Positions 10,501-21,104 of a stretch of 64,000 bases of DNA are shown here, piece by piece; within the stretch, counting starts at the first letter, position 1, and every line of letters starts with the position of its first letter. The DNA is from Hanamia caeni. GTDB taxonomy: Bacteria; Bacteroidota; Bacteroidia; Chitinophagales; Chitinophagaceae. Location: NCBI RefSeq assembly GCF_003721595.1, contig NZ_RJJR01000005.1, positions 186,001 through 250,000 on the forward strand, written 5' to 3'. The position numbers were made by a program, and so were the translations under genes. The notes beneath the pieces are model-generated. The model saw nothing but the letters and a program-made list of their open reading frames with translations, ran no database searches and was not told the origin of the DNA.

Positions 10501-11883
10501 CGCACTGTGGAAGCGTATAATAACCTGGGCGAAAAAATTAAGGTGGTGATTGGCCGCACGGGTGAGGTAAGGATAATGGACGTTAAAAATGACAGGTTGC
10601 TTATTAACAATAATGTTCCTTATGGGTCTACTTTGAATGTAAAAGACGGTCAGAAGGTTTCCAAGGGCGATGTTATCTGCACATGGGATCCGTTTAACAA
10701 CGTTATTATTTCTGAAATTGATGGGGTGCTGAAATTTGAAAATATCATTGAAGGGGTTACTTATCGCGAGGAAGCTGATGAGCAGACAGGGCATAGAGAA
10801 AAAGTAGTCATTGAAACAAAAGACAAATCACGTATTCCTTCCATGATAATTGAAAGCAAAAAGGAATCCAAAGGGTATAACCTACCTGCTGGTTCTCATA
10901 TCACAATGGAAGAAGGGGAGGAAGTGAAGGCCGGTCAGGTGGTTGTTAAGATACCGCGTGTTTTGGGTAAATTAAGAGACATTACCGGTGGTTTGCCACG
11001 TGTTACTGAATTATTTGAAGCAAGAAATCCAGGTAATCCGGCAGTAGTTTCTGAAATTGATGGTGTGGTTTCTTTTGGAAATATCAAACGTGGAAACCGC
11101 GAGATAATCGTGGAAGCAAGAGATGGTGTTATTAAGAAATATTTAGTTCCGTTGACCCGCCAAATCCTTGCGCAGGAAGGCGATTTCATCAAAGCCGGTG
11201 TGGCTTTATCTGATGGACAAATTGCTCCTGCAGATATACTTTCTATCAAAGGGCCATTTGCGGTGCAGGAATATGTTGTGAATGAAATTCAGGAAGTGTA
11301 TCGTTTACAGGGTGTAAAAATTAACGATAAACATATCGAAGTAATAGTTCGCCAGATGATGCGTAAAGTAACTATTGAAGATGCGGGCGATACCAAATTT
11401 CTTGAGGGTGACACTGAAGACAGGCTTGATTTTAACGCTGAAAACGATTGGATTTTCGATAAAAAAGTGGTTACAGATTCCGGCGAAAGCTCAAAAATGC
11501 GCCCTGGACGGATAGTAACGTTGAGAGAAGTGAGGGAAGAAAATTCAATCCTTCGCCGCGCAGATAAAAAGACAGTTGAATTCCGTGATGCACGTCCTGC
11601 TACTTCTTCACCATTATTGTTGGGTATTACAAAAGCTTCATTGGGAACGCAAAGCTGGATATCAGCCGCATCATTCCAGGAAACTACCAAGGTGTTATCT
11701 TCTGCTGCCATCCAGGGCAAGACAGATACCATGCTTGGCCTGAAAGAAAATGTAATCACTGGGCATCCAATACCTGCAGGTACCGGGTTAAGGGATTTTG
11801 AAAACATGATCGTGGGTAGCAAAGAAGAGTATGAATTGCTGATGACTACCAAAGAGGCTATGGCATTTGACGAGGAAGAATAA
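7591..11883 (+). CDS. rpoC: RNA polymerase subunit beta-prime
   Basis: Beta-prime subunit, carrying the catalytic magnesium site. It has 1430 residues, typical for the phylum. The N-terminal zinc ribbon has Cys65, Cys67, Cys80 and Cys83. The catalytic loop [12 protein letters not shown] places the three aspartates at 473, 475 and 477. The second zinc site is Cys821, Cys895, Cys902 and Cys905. The bridge/trigger helix region ([19 protein letters not shown]) is intact. It is co-transcribed with rpoB and ends at a hairpin terminator at 11903-11940. The start ATG at 7591 follows a repeat-rich 97-base spacer. Confidence 0.99.
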   Translation: MQRKENRPRPTFSQITIGLTSPDSILERSYGEVLKPETINYRTYKPERDGLFCERIFGPVKDYECACGKYKRIRYKGIVCDRCGVEVTEKKVRRERMGHIKLVVPVVHIWYFKSLPNKIGYLLGMSSKKLETIVYYERYVVIQSGIRADKGQNYGDLLTEEEYLDILDTLPKENQMLPDEDPDKFIAKMGAEAVHDLLQRIDLDQLSFDLRNSAANETSQQRKADALKRLSVVEGFRDANTRINNRPEWMVMQYIPVIPPELRPLVPLDGGRFASSDLNDLYRRVIIRNNRLKRLLEIKAPEVILRNEKRMLQEAIDSLFDNSRKSNAVKAEGGRALKSLSDVLKGKQGRFRQNLLGKRVDYSGRSVIVVGPELKMHECGLPKDMAAELFKPFIIRKLIERGIVKTVKSARKLVDKKEAIIWDILENILKGHPIMLNRAPTLHRLSIQAFQPKLIEGKAIQLHPLVTTAFNADFDGDQMAVHVPLSSAAILEAQMLMLSSHNILNPQNGTPITLPSQDMVLGLYYITKGKKSTPEEPVKGEGKIFYSPEEVIIAYNERQLDLHAGIKVKVNVRNQDGSLSNKLIETTVGRVIFNQHVPKNAGFVNALLTKKSLREIIGNIIKWTNIPTTAKFLDDIKQLGFRMAFKGGLSFNINDLIIPDTKVSMIENASGEVDEVWDNYNAGLITNNERYNGIIDIWSRVDTRLTETLIQELAADKQGFNSVYMMLDSGARGSKQQIKQLAGIRGLMAKPRKSGSTGSEIIENPILSNFKDGLNVLEYFISTHGARKGLADTALKTADAGYLTRRLVDVAQDVVINEEDCGTLRGITVSALKDNEDVIEPLYDRILGRTSLHNVYDPVSDEILVEAGTIITEDIANAITEAGVESMEIRSVLTCESHRGVCVRCYGKNLASGYTAQKGDAVGIIAAQSIGEPGTQLTLRTFHVGGVAGSASVESTLTARFDGTIQFDGLRTVEAYNNLGEKIKVVIGRTGEVRIMDVKNDRLLINNNVPYGSTLNVKDGQKVSKGDVICTWDPFNNVIISEIDGVLKFENIIEGVTYREEADEQTGHREKVVIETKDKSRIPSMIIESKKESKGYNLPAGSHITMEEGEEVKAGQVVVKIPRVLGKLRDITGGLPRVTELFEARNPGNPAVVSEIDGVVSFGNIKRGNREIIVEARDGVIKKYLVPLTRQILAQEGDFIKAGVALSDGQIAPADILSIKGPFAVQEYVVNEIQEVYRLQGVKINDKHIEVIVRQMMRKVTIEDAGDTKFLEGDTEDRLDFNAENDWIFDKKVVTDSGESSKMRPGRIVTLREVREENSILRRADKKTVEFRDARPATSSPLLLGITKASLGTQSWISAASFQETTKVLSSAAIQGKTDTMLGLKENVITGHPIPAGTGLRDFENMIVGSKEEYELLMTTKEAMAFDEEE

Positions 11884-11902
11884 ATTAAGTATTATTTCTA
11901 TA

Positions 11903-11945
11903 AAAACAGGAGTAAGATGGAAGCATCATGCTCCTGTTTTATTTT
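11903..11945 (+). terminator. Terminator of rpoB-rpoC
   Basis: AAAACAGGAG (11903-11912) pairs with CTCCTGTTTT (11931-11940); inside it GATG and CATC form a second short stem on a GAAG loop. The T-rich tract ATTTTG follows directly. Confidence 0.8.
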
Positions 11946-12139
11946 GTAACCTGATGCGTAGTAAAGAAACAAATAAGCAGCTTTTTGTTTTTGAAGATTG
12001 CGGTTAACGCCAATGATTCCAGCGATTTTAATTTGTGTAGCACGGCGATTTCGGGCGCTTCCATCTTGTACCTTTGCACCAGGGCATTTATCCCTCATTC
12101 ATGTATTAGTTTCACCTGGTTTTTAAAAAGTTTAAGGAT

Positions 12140-12147
12140 TAAATTTG
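12140..12147 (+). promoter_or_regulatory. Likely -7 element of the flippase gene
   Basis: TAAATTTG matches TAnnTTTG exactly, 23 bases before the TTG start codon. It supports a start at 12171. No good -33 element is visible. Confidence 0.5.
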
Positions 12148-12170
12148 CCTTCTTTTAAACTCATCTTTTT

Positions 12171-13715
12171 TTGAGCAGCATAAAAAAATTAGCAGGACAG
12201 ACTATCTGGTATGGCGTAAGCTCTATTGCTGCCAGGTTTTTGTTTTATCTACTTACTCCTTATCTTACCCTAAAGCTAAGTGTAGACGGATATGGAGATA
12301 TGAGCATTTTGTATGCTGCCATTCCGTTTTTGAACGTGATTTTTACATACGGCATTGAAACGGCGTTTTTCAGGTTTGCCACCAAAGACGAGTACAAAAA
12401 GGACATTTATAGCACGGCGACCATTTCTGTCATTTGCAGCACATTTTTCTTAACAGCGTTATTAATTATTTCCCGAAGCGCTACAGCACATTTTTTAAGG
12501 CTGGATAATCATCCTGAATTTATTACCTGTTCTGCATTGATTATTGCTTTCGATACTTTGGCTACACTTCCGCTGGCAAAACTCAGGCTTGATCAAAGGC
12601 CGAGGAAATACGCCATGATAATGATCTGCAAAATTGTATTACAAATCCTGGTGATTTATTTCCTGATATCCGTTTGCCCAAAACTGGCTAAACAAAACCC
12701 AAATGGTTTTATAGCTGCTTTTTATGATCCAAATTATGGTGTTGGCTACATAATTATTGCAAATTTATGTGCGTCTGTTTTTGCCTTTCTGCTCCTTTAC
12801 AAAGAATTTTCTGCTTTTGAGTGGAAGTTTAATAAGAAAGTCTGGACAACCATTATTATTTATTCAATGCCCCTTTTAATTGCCGGCTTTGGCGGCATGA
12901 TAAATGAAACGTTCGACAGGATAATGCTTTCGTGGCTTGCACCCGTAAAAACAATTACAGAAGCCAAAGACCAGGTGGCTATTTATTCGGCGTGCTATAA
13001 ATTGTCTATTCTGATTACCTTGTTTATACAGGCGTTCCGCATGGGGGCAGAACCTTTCTTCTTTAAGCAATCAGAAGGCCAGAATCCGCAAAAGGTGTAT
13101 GCCCGGGTGATGAAATTCTTTGTAATTACAATAACTACAATGTTCCTGGTAGTGTCGCTATATATTGATATTTGGAAATACTTTTTGAGTACCGATCCCC
13201 AAAAATTAAAAATTTACTGGACGGGGCTCAAAGTCGTACCTATCTTGTTGTTGGCGAATATGTTTTTAGGGATATATTATAATTTATCAATTTGGTATAA
13301 ACTTACGCACAAGACGATAGCCGGCGCATATATCACGTTAATTGGTGCGGCGGTTACACTTATCATAAACTATTTTTTTATCCCATATTTCGGTTATATG
13401 GCCTGTGCCTGGGCTACGTTTTTATGTTATGGAACCATGATGGTGATTTCGTTTTTGTGGGGCCAAAGAGATTACAGGATTCCCTATGCCTGGAAAAAAT
13501 TGTGCGCTTATATAATAATCGTTGTGCTGATTTACCTATTGCATAAATTAATAAAACATGTTTTCCCCGGCTTTTGGATAGGCATTATTACTGCAACTGT
13601 TTTTATATTACTTTACCTCATTTTTATCTCAAAAGTTGAATGGCGCGAAGTAAACCGCTTGCCGGTTATTGGTAAATTATTTAAACCACCCGACCGGTTA
13701 TTATCGAAAGAATAG
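12171..13715 (+). CDS. Polysaccharide/oligosaccharide flippase-like membrane protein
   Basis: A 514-residue integral membrane protein of the MOP superfamily (Wzx/RfbX-like), which moves lipid-linked sugars across the inner membrane. The N-terminus (KKLAGQTIWYGVSSIAARF) and the YGxxxILYAAIPF helix are typical. About 12-14 hydrophobic helices can be counted, with a short cytoplasmic tail. The start is TTG at 12171; no in-frame ATG gives the complete first helix, and a TAnnTTTG element 23 bases upstream agrees. It stands alone, with no glycosyltransferase beside it, so the substrate cannot be inferred. Homologues are common as single genes in Bacteroidota. Confidence 0.85.
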   Translation: MSSIKKLAGQTIWYGVSSIAARFLFYLLTPYLTLKLSVDGYGDMSILYAAIPFLNVIFTYGIETAFFRFATKDEYKKDIYSTATISVICSTFFLTALLIISRSATAHFLRLDNHPEFITCSALIIAFDTLATLPLAKLRLDQRPRKYAMIMICKIVLQILVIYFLISVCPKLAKQNPNGFIAAFYDPNYGVGYIIIANLCASVFAFLLLYKEFSAFEWKFNKKVWTTIIIYSMPLLIAGFGGMINETFDRIMLSWLAPVKTITEAKDQVAIYSACYKLSILITLFIQAFRMGAEPFFFKQSEGQNPQKVYARVMKFFVITITTMFLVVSLYIDIWKYFLSTDPQKLKIYWTGLKVVPILLLANMFLGIYYNLSIWYKLTHKTIAGAYITLIGAAVTLIINYFFIPYFGYMACAWATFLCYGTMMVISFLWGQRDYRIPYAWKKLCAYIIIVVLIYLLHKLIKHVFPGFWIGIITATVFILLYLIFISKVEWREVNRLPVIGKLFKPPDRLLSKE

Positions 13716-13726
13716 ATTCTTATCTT

Positions 13727-13746
13727 ACAGTAAACGAACAAAAACC
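13727..13746 (+). repeat. CAGTAAAC motif, copy before atpD
   Basis: ACAGTAAACGAACAAAAACC lies 126 bases before the atpD ATG, upstream of the atpD promoter. It is identical to the copy before rpoC over CAGTAAACGAACAAA. Confidence 0.5.
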
Positions 13747-13804
13747 TCTTTTTTTTATTTACCGGTTAATTAGCAAATCGGGTTAAAATATTCCATGATC
13801 TTAG

Positions 13805-13835
13805 TTGTCGTTTTGATTGGTTCATCTTACCTTTG
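13805..13835 (+). promoter_or_regulatory. Promoter of atpD-atpC
   Basis: TTG (13805-13807), 20 bases, then TACCTTTG (13828-13835), an exact TAnnTTTG. The predicted transcript starts near 13840, about 33 bases before the atpD ATG. Confidence 0.7.
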
Positions 13836-13866
13836 CGGCCAAATTGAATACAAGTTTCTTTAATAA

Positions 13867-15376
<1,510 letters not shown>

Positions 15377-15378
<2 letters not shown>

Positions 15379-15414
15379 TTAGCTAATTAGCTAATTAGCC
15401 AACCAGCTAATTAA
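15377..15414 (+). repeat. GCTAA tandem octamers in the atpD-atpC spacer
   Basis: Four consecutive 8-base units fill the spacer from the atpD stop codon onward: TTAGCTAA, TTAGCTAA, TTAGCCAA and CCAGCTAA (15379-15410). The core GC(T/C)AA and the 8-base period match the repeat between the DUF4295 gene and rpmG, and the core recurs before rpoC. Confidence 0.7.
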
Positions 15415-15421
15415 TACAATT

Positions 15422-15673
15422 ATGACTTTAGAAATATTAACTCCGGATAAAAAAATTTTTAGTGGAGATGTATATGGAGTTCAGCTACCGGGCATAAGCG
15501 GTATGTTTGAAGTGCTCGATAAGCATGCGCCTATCGTAAGCGCCTTGAAGGCAGGAAAACTCAAAATTCTTAAAGATAAAAATACTACAGCCCAATACAA
15601 TATACAGGGCGGCTTTGTCGAAGTACTGCATAACAAAGCATCTGTGCTTGTGGAAGGAGCTAGTGAATCTTAA
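15422..15673 (+). CDS. atpC: F1F0 ATP synthase subunit epsilon
   Basis: Epsilon subunit, part of the central stalk and an inhibitor of ATP hydrolysis. At 83 residues it contains only the N-terminal beta-sandwich domain (LEILTPDKKIFSGDVYGVQLPG, GMFEVLDKHAPIVSALKAGKL); the C-terminal helical hairpin of about 50 residues seen in E. coli epsilon is absent, as is common in Bacteroidota. Loss of that hairpin removes the classic epsilon-down inhibitory state. It is co-transcribed with atpD and followed by a strong terminator. Confidence 0.95.
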   Translation: MTLEILTPDKKIFSGDVYGVQLPGISGMFEVLDKHAPIVSALKAGKLKILKDKNTTAQYNIQGGFVEVLHNKASVLVEGASES

Positions 15674-15698
15674 TCAGTAAAAGGAAAAAACGTAATAG

Positions 15699-15736
15699 AA
15701 AATCCTCTTTAGCCATCGACTAAAGAGGATTTTTTT
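15699..15736. terminator. Bidirectional terminator between atpC and the AsmA gene
   Basis: AAAATCCTCTTTAG (15699-15712) and CTAAAGAGGATTTT (15720-15733) form a perfect 14-bp stem around a 7-base loop, followed by more T. Two convergent genes flank it, and the A-rich left side gives a short U-run on the minus strand, so it can serve both. Confidence 0.9.
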
Positions 15737-15761
15737 GTTGAATGCCAATGGGCTTGGTTGT

Positions 15762-18700
15762 CTACTTTTTTTCGGCCTTATCTTTTTTCTTCAATAAATT
15801 ATTGAGTGAATTTTTTATTGTATTCTCTGCATTTTTCTTCGCATTTTCCAGGGGCTTTTCTTCCGACGAAGCGCTGTCTTTTTTTCCACCAATCAATTGT
15901 TTTGCAATGTCTTCCTTTAAATCCTTTACTACCTGGTTTTTAATTGCTTTTGCAGAATCCAGCACCGTATTTTTTGTACTGTCGATCTGAGTCTTTACAA
16001 ATTCGGTAGCCTGCTGCTTCATTTCTGTAGCTATGCTTTCGGCCGACTCTTTCAAATTTGTTTTAATAATGGGATTTGTTATTGAGCCTTCCATTCGTAC
16101 AGTCAGGTTAACAGAATCGCTTACCTTAACAGGAATTCCGGTAGAGGATGCTTTCTGTGCCAGATTATTAATCAATGCATTGCCCTGCGCGCCCATTAAG
16201 CTTCTTGGAAACTTCATGCCTATTACATAATCAATAGATTGATCTATGCCGTGGACACCACCAATTTCCATATCAATATCTTTCACTTTTACATGGAATG
16301 GCTTAACCAATACTTTTCCATTTGCAAAATCAAAATAGGTTTTTATATCCTTCAACGCAAAATCAGTTAATTGGGAAATATTCAATGTCTGCGCTAATTT
16401 TTCAACCGGAGCAAACTTTTGCAAAAATCCATTTAATAAAAGAACATCACCTTTTCCTGTCAAAGTTGCAATGTCAGGCGCCATGTCTAAGCCGAGCTTT
16501 CCGGTCATGGACAGTTGTGAATTGATAATGCCCGATATAAATTTACCAACGGGCATTAATTTTTGAACTGTGTTAAACGCAAAGAATGTTTTTTGTGCAT
16601 CAAGGTTTTTAACGTCATAATTTAAGGCGACATCAGGATGCAACTTGTCATTTTTTGTAGAATAGGATCCATTCATATTTATCGTTCCTCCGAGCGCATT
16701 CATTTCGATATTCCTTAAATCAACCATTTGGTCTTTAATAATAACAGATCCTTTTAAATTATCATATTCAGTTTTATCATAGATCATTTTATCAACGTCC
16801 GCATTCAAAACAAAAGATACATTTTTAGGGACTACAAAAGGCTCAGAAGTTTGGTTTTCATTTGACGCTGTGTCTGTGCCCATAAAATCATTGAGATTTA
16901 ATTTGTCGACCTGTACGTTCAGGTTGCCTGCGATAGGCTCATCTTTTAAGGCATATCCTATTGCATTGTCCAGCGAGCCGTTCGCAGTAATATTAGAAGA
17001 CAGGTACGCTGCGCTTAATGAATTAAGTATAATATTTTTCGGGTTAAAAATAAAGCCGGCATTTTTTACCCTAACGCCTTGCGGATAATCCTTACTTACA
17101 TAATCCAGGTCTGAAATATTTAAATTCCCGGAAGTATTAATTTTTTCATACTCTTTTTTATCGATTGCTGCTTTGTTCCCCTTAAAAGTCAGATCGGCAG
17201 CAAGCATTCCGGATAATTTGGTTCCTGGCTCCAGTGTTGTGAATTGACTTACTGAAGCCAGGTTAAATTTACCTTTTGCAGCTCCATCAAAATAAAGCAC
17301 GCTGGCAGGATTTTTTATCAATACATTAAAGTCTATGGGGTTGTTGCCAATCTCCAGATGAGCTGCGGGAATTTGAATTACTGTGTGGTCCGCAACGCCA
17401 TCAGGATTTTCAAATTTAATCTGTACGTTACTGTTGCTAATTGGCTGCGGAAAGTCGCTTGATGAGTAATTAAGGCTGCTGATATTTAAAAATCCGTTTG
17501 CAGTGAAGGGCCCTGGCTTTTGTTGGGTAATCACTGCCAAATTCCCTTTTGCCGAAACATCTGCGTCCAGTAATCCGGAAAGCTTCGTGTCGCCTGACAG
17601 TTTTATAAACTTTGTAACCTGCGCAAGATTCAGCTTCCCTTTCAGAGCAGCCTCGATATATTGAACTGTGACGGGGTTTTTTAAAAATAATGTAAAATCA
17701 AACGGGTCGTTTCCAAATTCGATATGTCCTTTCGATACGTCTATCACAGTATGATCTGTAATTCCATCGGGATTGTCAACTTTAACGGCAAGTCCAATAT
17801 TTTTTACCGGTTGCGGCAAATCAGGATACTGAAAAAAACCTTTTTCAACATTCAGGTTAATATGGTAGGCAGGAATTTTTACCGAATTATACTCACCTTT
17901 TACAAATCCATTAAACACTGCTTTGCCGCTGGTTTTAATTTTAGAAAAATCATTATTGTAGATTGCCGGTACCAGCGATAACAGGGTCTTAAATTCAGTA
18001 GAGGGTGCGTTGAATTTGATATCCATTCCATAAGTAGAGTCATTTACAAATTGAAAATAACCTTCCGTTGAAAGCTTTAGGTCATTTAATTCAATATCAT
18101 CCGTCTTGAAAGTATATTTTTCATTTTTAGTATTTACCTGAATATCTGCATTTAATATTGTTTTGACGTTTACCAGGTAAGGAATGTTTGCATAAGTAAA
18201 CGAAACGGATTCTGCTGTAGTTTTTGTGGCCAGGGTAAAAAGATCTGAGGTGAAATCGCCGCTGCCTGAATGGTTTAAATGGAATATTTCGGTGCTCATA
18301 TTGCCGGGGATATCAACGTAGCTTATGTAGGCATCGTTAATGGTGTATTTCTTTAGCGACAATTTAAATTCACTTTCTTTTTGCGGGGTTGCAGAAGTAT
18401 CTGGTTTGGTTATATCCCAGTTTGCTTTTCCCTCTTTATTTACAATTGCATGAACCCTCGGTTTATCAACTGTAATCGAATAAATTTTCATCTCAGCATC
18501 GCCGAAAAGACTCATGAAGTTGAGCGCTACATCAATTTTTTTTGCGGATAGTAAAGTGTCTTTTGAAAAATCGCCCGTGCCGATGATTTGTAAATTTTCA
18601 AGGCCTGCCGCCACGTGCGGAAAGTGTCTGAAAAAAGAAATATCGACATCTTTAAAATCTACCTGGGCACTTAAATTTTTATTGATTTGCTTTTTTGCTA

Positions 18701-18800
18701 TCGCCATAATCTTACCCTTAAAAAGAAGCGGTAGGAGGAAGGCAATTATAATAAGCGAGAGAAGAACAATGCCTGTTATTTTTACTATTTTTTTGACCAT
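15762..18800 (-). CDS. AsmA-family large envelope protein
   Basis: A 1012-residue protein with one N-terminal membrane anchor (about residues 7-27) and a long periplasmic part made of beta-rich repeats. The AsmA-type start is clear (IVKITGIVLLSLIIIAF, then a KKxINKNL segment and an FRHFPHVAAGLENL block). AsmA-like proteins belong to the bridge-like lipid transfer (repeating beta-groove) group and are tied to phospholipid movement to the outer membrane; that role here is inferred. Residues about 323-424 and 445-546 are a tandem duplicate. The C-terminus is a charged, Lys/Glu/Asn-rich coiled tail with several Lys-Asp-Ser clusters. It is transcribed alone and convergent with atpDC. Confidence 0.87.
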   Translation of the reverse strand: MVKKIVKITGIVLLSLIIIAFLLPLLFKGKIMAIAKKQINKNLSAQVDFKDVDISFFRHFPHVAAGLENLQIIGTGDFSKDTLLSAKKIDVALNFMSLFGDAEMKIYSITVDKPRVHAIVNKEGKANWDITKPDTSATPQKESEFKLSLKKYTINDAYISYVDIPGNMSTEIFHLNHSGSGDFTSDLFTLATKTTAESVSFTYANIPYLVNVKTILNADIQVNTKNEKYTFKTDDIELNDLKLSTEGYFQFVNDSTYGMDIKFNAPSTEFKTLLSLVPAIYNNDFSKIKTSGKAVFNGFVKGEYNSVKIPAYHINLNVEKGFFQYPDLPQPVKNIGLAVKVDNPDGITDHTVIDVSKGHIEFGNDPFDFTLFLKNPVTVQYIEAALKGKLNLAQVTKFIKLSGDTKLSGLLDADVSAKGNLAVITQQKPGPFTANGFLNISSLNYSSSDFPQPISNSNVQIKFENPDGVADHTVIQIPAAHLEIGNNPIDFNVLIKNPASVLYFDGAAKGKFNLASVSQFTTLEPGTKLSGMLAADLTFKGNKAAIDKKEYEKINTSGNLNISDLDYVSKDYPQGVRVKNAGFIFNPKNIILNSLSAAYLSSNITANGSLDNAIGYALKDEPIAGNLNVQVDKLNLNDFMGTDTASNENQTSEPFVVPKNVSFVLNADVDKMIYDKTEYDNLKGSVIIKDQMVDLRNIEMNALGGTINMNGSYSTKNDKLHPDVALNYDVKNLDAQKTFFAFNTVQKLMPVGKFISGIINSQLSMTGKLGLDMAPDIATLTGKGDVLLLNGFLQKFAPVEKLAQTLNISQLTDFALKDIKTYFDFANGKVLVKPFHVKVKDIDMEIGGVHGIDQSIDYVIGMKFPRSLMGAQGNALINNLAQKASSTGIPVKVSDSVNLTVRMEGSITNPIIKTNLKESAESIATEMKQQATEFVKTQIDSTKNTVLDSAKAIKNQVVKDLKEDIAKQLIGGKKDSASSEEKPLENAKKNAENTIKNSLNNLLKKKDKAEKK
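17163..17834 (-). repeat. Tandem duplication of about 366 bp inside the AsmA gene
   Basis: Protein segments 323-424 (PDLPQPVKN...NPDGITDHTVID...LKNPVTVQYIEAALKGK) and 445-546 (SDFPQPISN...NPDGVADHTVIQ...IKNPASVLYFDGAAKGK) align end to end with an offset of about 122 residues. A third, shorter relative begins near residue 566 (YVSKDYPQGVRVKNAGF). Confidence 0.8.
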
Positions 18801-19059
18801 GTCATTTCCTGTTTGTAAACAAAGAACGCTTTCGTAAAGGTATTATTCCGGCGTTTGCAAGTTTACTAATATTAAGCTGTAAAACCGGTGAAAATTATGA
18901 GGAGTAAGAATAAATTAACAGCCCTGTTATCTATCCTATTTTAATTTGTTTTACTAAATAGCGCACTGCTTTTCAGTGAAGAGCTTTAATTATATTTTAT
19001 GAAATTTGGATAAATCATCTTTTGGGAGTTTTAGGAACAGGTACTAATTTATCATTCAA
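18801..19059. other. Intergenic region upstream of the AsmA gene
   Basis: About 335 bases separate the AsmA start from the end of gldJ; the last part is the gldJ terminator. The rest is AT-rich with one small inverted repeat (CACTG, CTTTT, CAGTG near 18965) and no open frame worth reporting. It presumably holds the AsmA promoter, but no exact TAnnTTTG element is visible on the minus strand. Confidence 0.4.
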
Positions 19060-19093
19060 CAAAAAAAAACCTCCTATCGTAAAATAAGAGGTT
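19060..19093 (-). terminator. Terminator of gldJ
   Basis: On the minus strand AACCTCTTAT pairs with ATAGGAGGTT (one T-G pair) and is followed by a run of nine T. It starts 43 bases after the gldJ stop. Confidence 0.85.
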
Positions 19094-19135
19094 GTAATAA
19101 ATTATTTTGTAGGACGGAGGAACCCTTAACTTATA

Positions 19136-20704
19136 TTATTTCTTGCGGTTGTTTTGTTTCCTTGTTCCAAAGATGTTGCCATCTTTAAAACCATTTCCTT
19201 CAGGGCTTCCAAGCCGTGTCATTGCGCAACGGAATCCGACTGTGCTGCTTGATTCATCCTGAGACATGTATCTGCGCGCTCCCGGAGATAGCCAGTAAGG
19301 CATATCGTTCCAACTTCCGCCTTTGATCACGCGGGATTTATCACTAATTAAAGTAGTGATACCATATCCATAAGTTACGTTTGAAATGGAGTCGCCATCC
19401 AGGTAATTAATCACATCACCTTTTTGGTAATTACGGCGTTGCACGGTTACGGAGTCAGGAACCACTTCCTTCTTCAACCTGCCAAGCGTATCTCTAACGT
19501 ATTCGCCATTTTCATCTTTATAAAATCTTGTAAACTTATTGCCGCGGAAAGGATTAATATCATCTTCATCTATTGAAGTCATTGGGCGGTAAACGTCTGC
19601 CACCCACTCACTTACGTTTCCACTCATGTTGTATAAGCCATAACCATTTGGATAGAACGAATTTACCGGGGCCGGAATAGCTGCGCGGTCATTTAACCCT
19701 CCTGCCACTCCCATCACGTCACCACTTCCTCTTTTGAAGTTGGCTAAAAATTCACCCTGCCAGCTACCGCGGCGATTATCACGAAGCCCGTTCACATTTT
19801 TGCTCCATGAATATACCTGCTGGTTAGCGATAACCTCTTCACCGTGATTTTTTTCCTTAGTGCGTGGTTTAGGGTTTTGAGCGATGATACCGTAAGCGGC
19901 ATACTCCCATTCGGCTTCAGTAGGCAACCTGTATCCTGGCAAAAGGATTCCATCTTCAAGAGTAACTACTTTTCTTGGCCTTCCGCTTACATCTTTTAAA
20001 CCGCCTTTTTTAGGGGCTGATTTATTGTCAATAAGTTCAGAATTCATTATATAGGTATCAGTATTAAAAGTAGATTCGCCGCCGCCACCTTTCATTGCGG
20101 TTAATGGAGACCTTTTATTAAGATATCCCTGGTCAATTAATAATTTTTGGTTTACCCTGTCGGTCCTCCAGATGCAAAAATCGTGAGCTTGCTCCCAGGT
20201 TACACCTACTACAGGATAAAAATTATAAGCAGGGTATCTGAAATAATATTCGACATACGGCTCATTATAAGCAAGCTCGCTTCTCCATACTAATGTGTCG
20301 GGCAATGCCATTCTCATAATAGCGGTATCATTATCAAAGGTATTAGAAAGCCAATATAAATATTCACGATAATGAACGTTGGCCACTTCTGTTTGATCGA
20401 TATAAAATGAGTTGACACTCACTCTTCTCGGAACGTTATTCCAATCGCCCATTACATCTTCTTCCTTAGCGCCCATCACAAAAGTACCACCCTGGACAAA
20501 AACAAGCCCTGGCCCGGTTTTCTGTTCATTTGCTTTAAGAACATGAAAATTTCCAAAATTTTTATCATCATAGTTCCACCCTGTAACAGAGGATTGCTCA
20601 TGCTTCTTTTTTCCGAAGATGCTACCGTTTTTACAGGAAGGTAGAATTACCAGTGCTGCCAGAACAAATAGGGTAAGGTTTCCGGCGGTTAATGATTTTG
20701 ACAT
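19136..20704 (-). CDS. gldJ: Gliding motility/type IX secretion lipoprotein GldJ
   Basis: GldJ is an outer-membrane lipoprotein with a formylglycine-generating-enzyme (SUMF1) fold; in Flavobacterium johnsoniae it is needed for gliding and stabilises the GldK-containing type IX secretion core. The 522-residue product has a lipobox LPSC (Cys24), then the family block GPGLVFVQGGTFVMG, PRRVSVNSFYIDQTEV, YREYLYWL, ALPDTLVWR and LAYNEPYVEYYFRYPAY, which match GldJ better than GldK. The SUMF1 core continues through YRLPTEAEWEYAAYG, YNMSGNVSEWVADVYR, VIKGGSWND and VGFRC. It is divergent from porV, a second secretion component. The gene that makes the sortase PorU, next to these in F. johnsoniae, is not here. 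Confidence 0.88.
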   Translation of the reverse strand: MSKSLTAGNLTLFVLAALVILPSCKNGSIFGKKKHEQSSVTGWNYDDKNFGNFHVLKANEQKTGPGLVFVQGGTFVMGAKEEDVMGDWNNVPRRVSVNSFYIDQTEVANVHYREYLYWLSNTFDNDTAIMRMALPDTLVWRSELAYNEPYVEYYFRYPAYNFYPVVGVTWEQAHDFCIWRTDRVNQKLLIDQGYLNKRSPLTAMKGGGGESTFNTDTYIMNSELIDNKSAPKKGGLKDVSGRPRKVVTLEDGILLPGYRLPTEAEWEYAAYGIIAQNPKPRTKEKNHGEEVIANQQVYSWSKNVNGLRDNRRGSWQGEFLANFKRGSGDVMGVAGGLNDRAAIPAPVNSFYPNGYGLYNMSGNVSEWVADVYRPMTSIDEDDINPFRGNKFTRFYKDENGEYVRDTLGRLKKEVVPDSVTVQRRNYQKGDVINYLDGDSISNVTYGYGITTLISDKSRVIKGGSWNDMPYWLSPGARRYMSQDESSSTVGFRCAMTRLGSPEGNGFKDGNIFGTRKQNNRKK

Positions 20705-21104
20705 GTAGGTTTGTTTTGCAGATTAAATAACGAAAGCTTTACTTTCTTATTGTGAACCGCTGTTTTGCAATGCGAATATAATTACTTTATTTGGTTTTGA
20801 TTTATTGGGAAACTTAAATTATAGCGTTATACTTTTTTTTGCAAACCCTTCACACTTGGGCATTTTTTACTAATTATTTTCGCGCCGGTGAGTATATTTC
20901 TCGGGAGCATTTGCAATATCCTCAAATCTCTTTTAAAAGGTTTTGCATGCAATAAATTATAGCTGAAAGCGTTCATTCTGCATTGCCGGTAAAGCGGCAG
21001 GCATTTATTTTTAATTGGCTGTTTAAAAAAAAAAATTATTTTTACAAACTTCAATCCCAACAATTATAAGAGAACTCTACTTAACAAGTACATTTTAATT
21101 TTTC
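20705..21104. other. Divergent promoter region of gldJ and porV
   Basis: 400 bases without a convincing gene; the open frame 20827-21063 on the minus strand has no family features. The only near-promoter I see is TATATTCG on the minus strand at 20773-20780, one base off TAnnTTTG, 69 bases before gldJ. No exact element is visible ahead of porV. A-tracts are frequent (for example around 21010-21035). Confidence 0.4.

Noticed and set aside
4262..11852. Many open frames antisense to rpoB and rpoC
   Set aside because: They mirror the reading frame of strongly conserved genes and have no independent features.
11898..12098. Minus-strand open frame of 66 codons after rpoC
   Set aside because: It runs over the rpoC terminator and has no recognisable motif.
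20827..21063. Minus-strand open frame in the gldJ-porV gap
   Set aside because: Arg/Lys-rich without signal, family or promoter; the gap reads as regulatory DNA.
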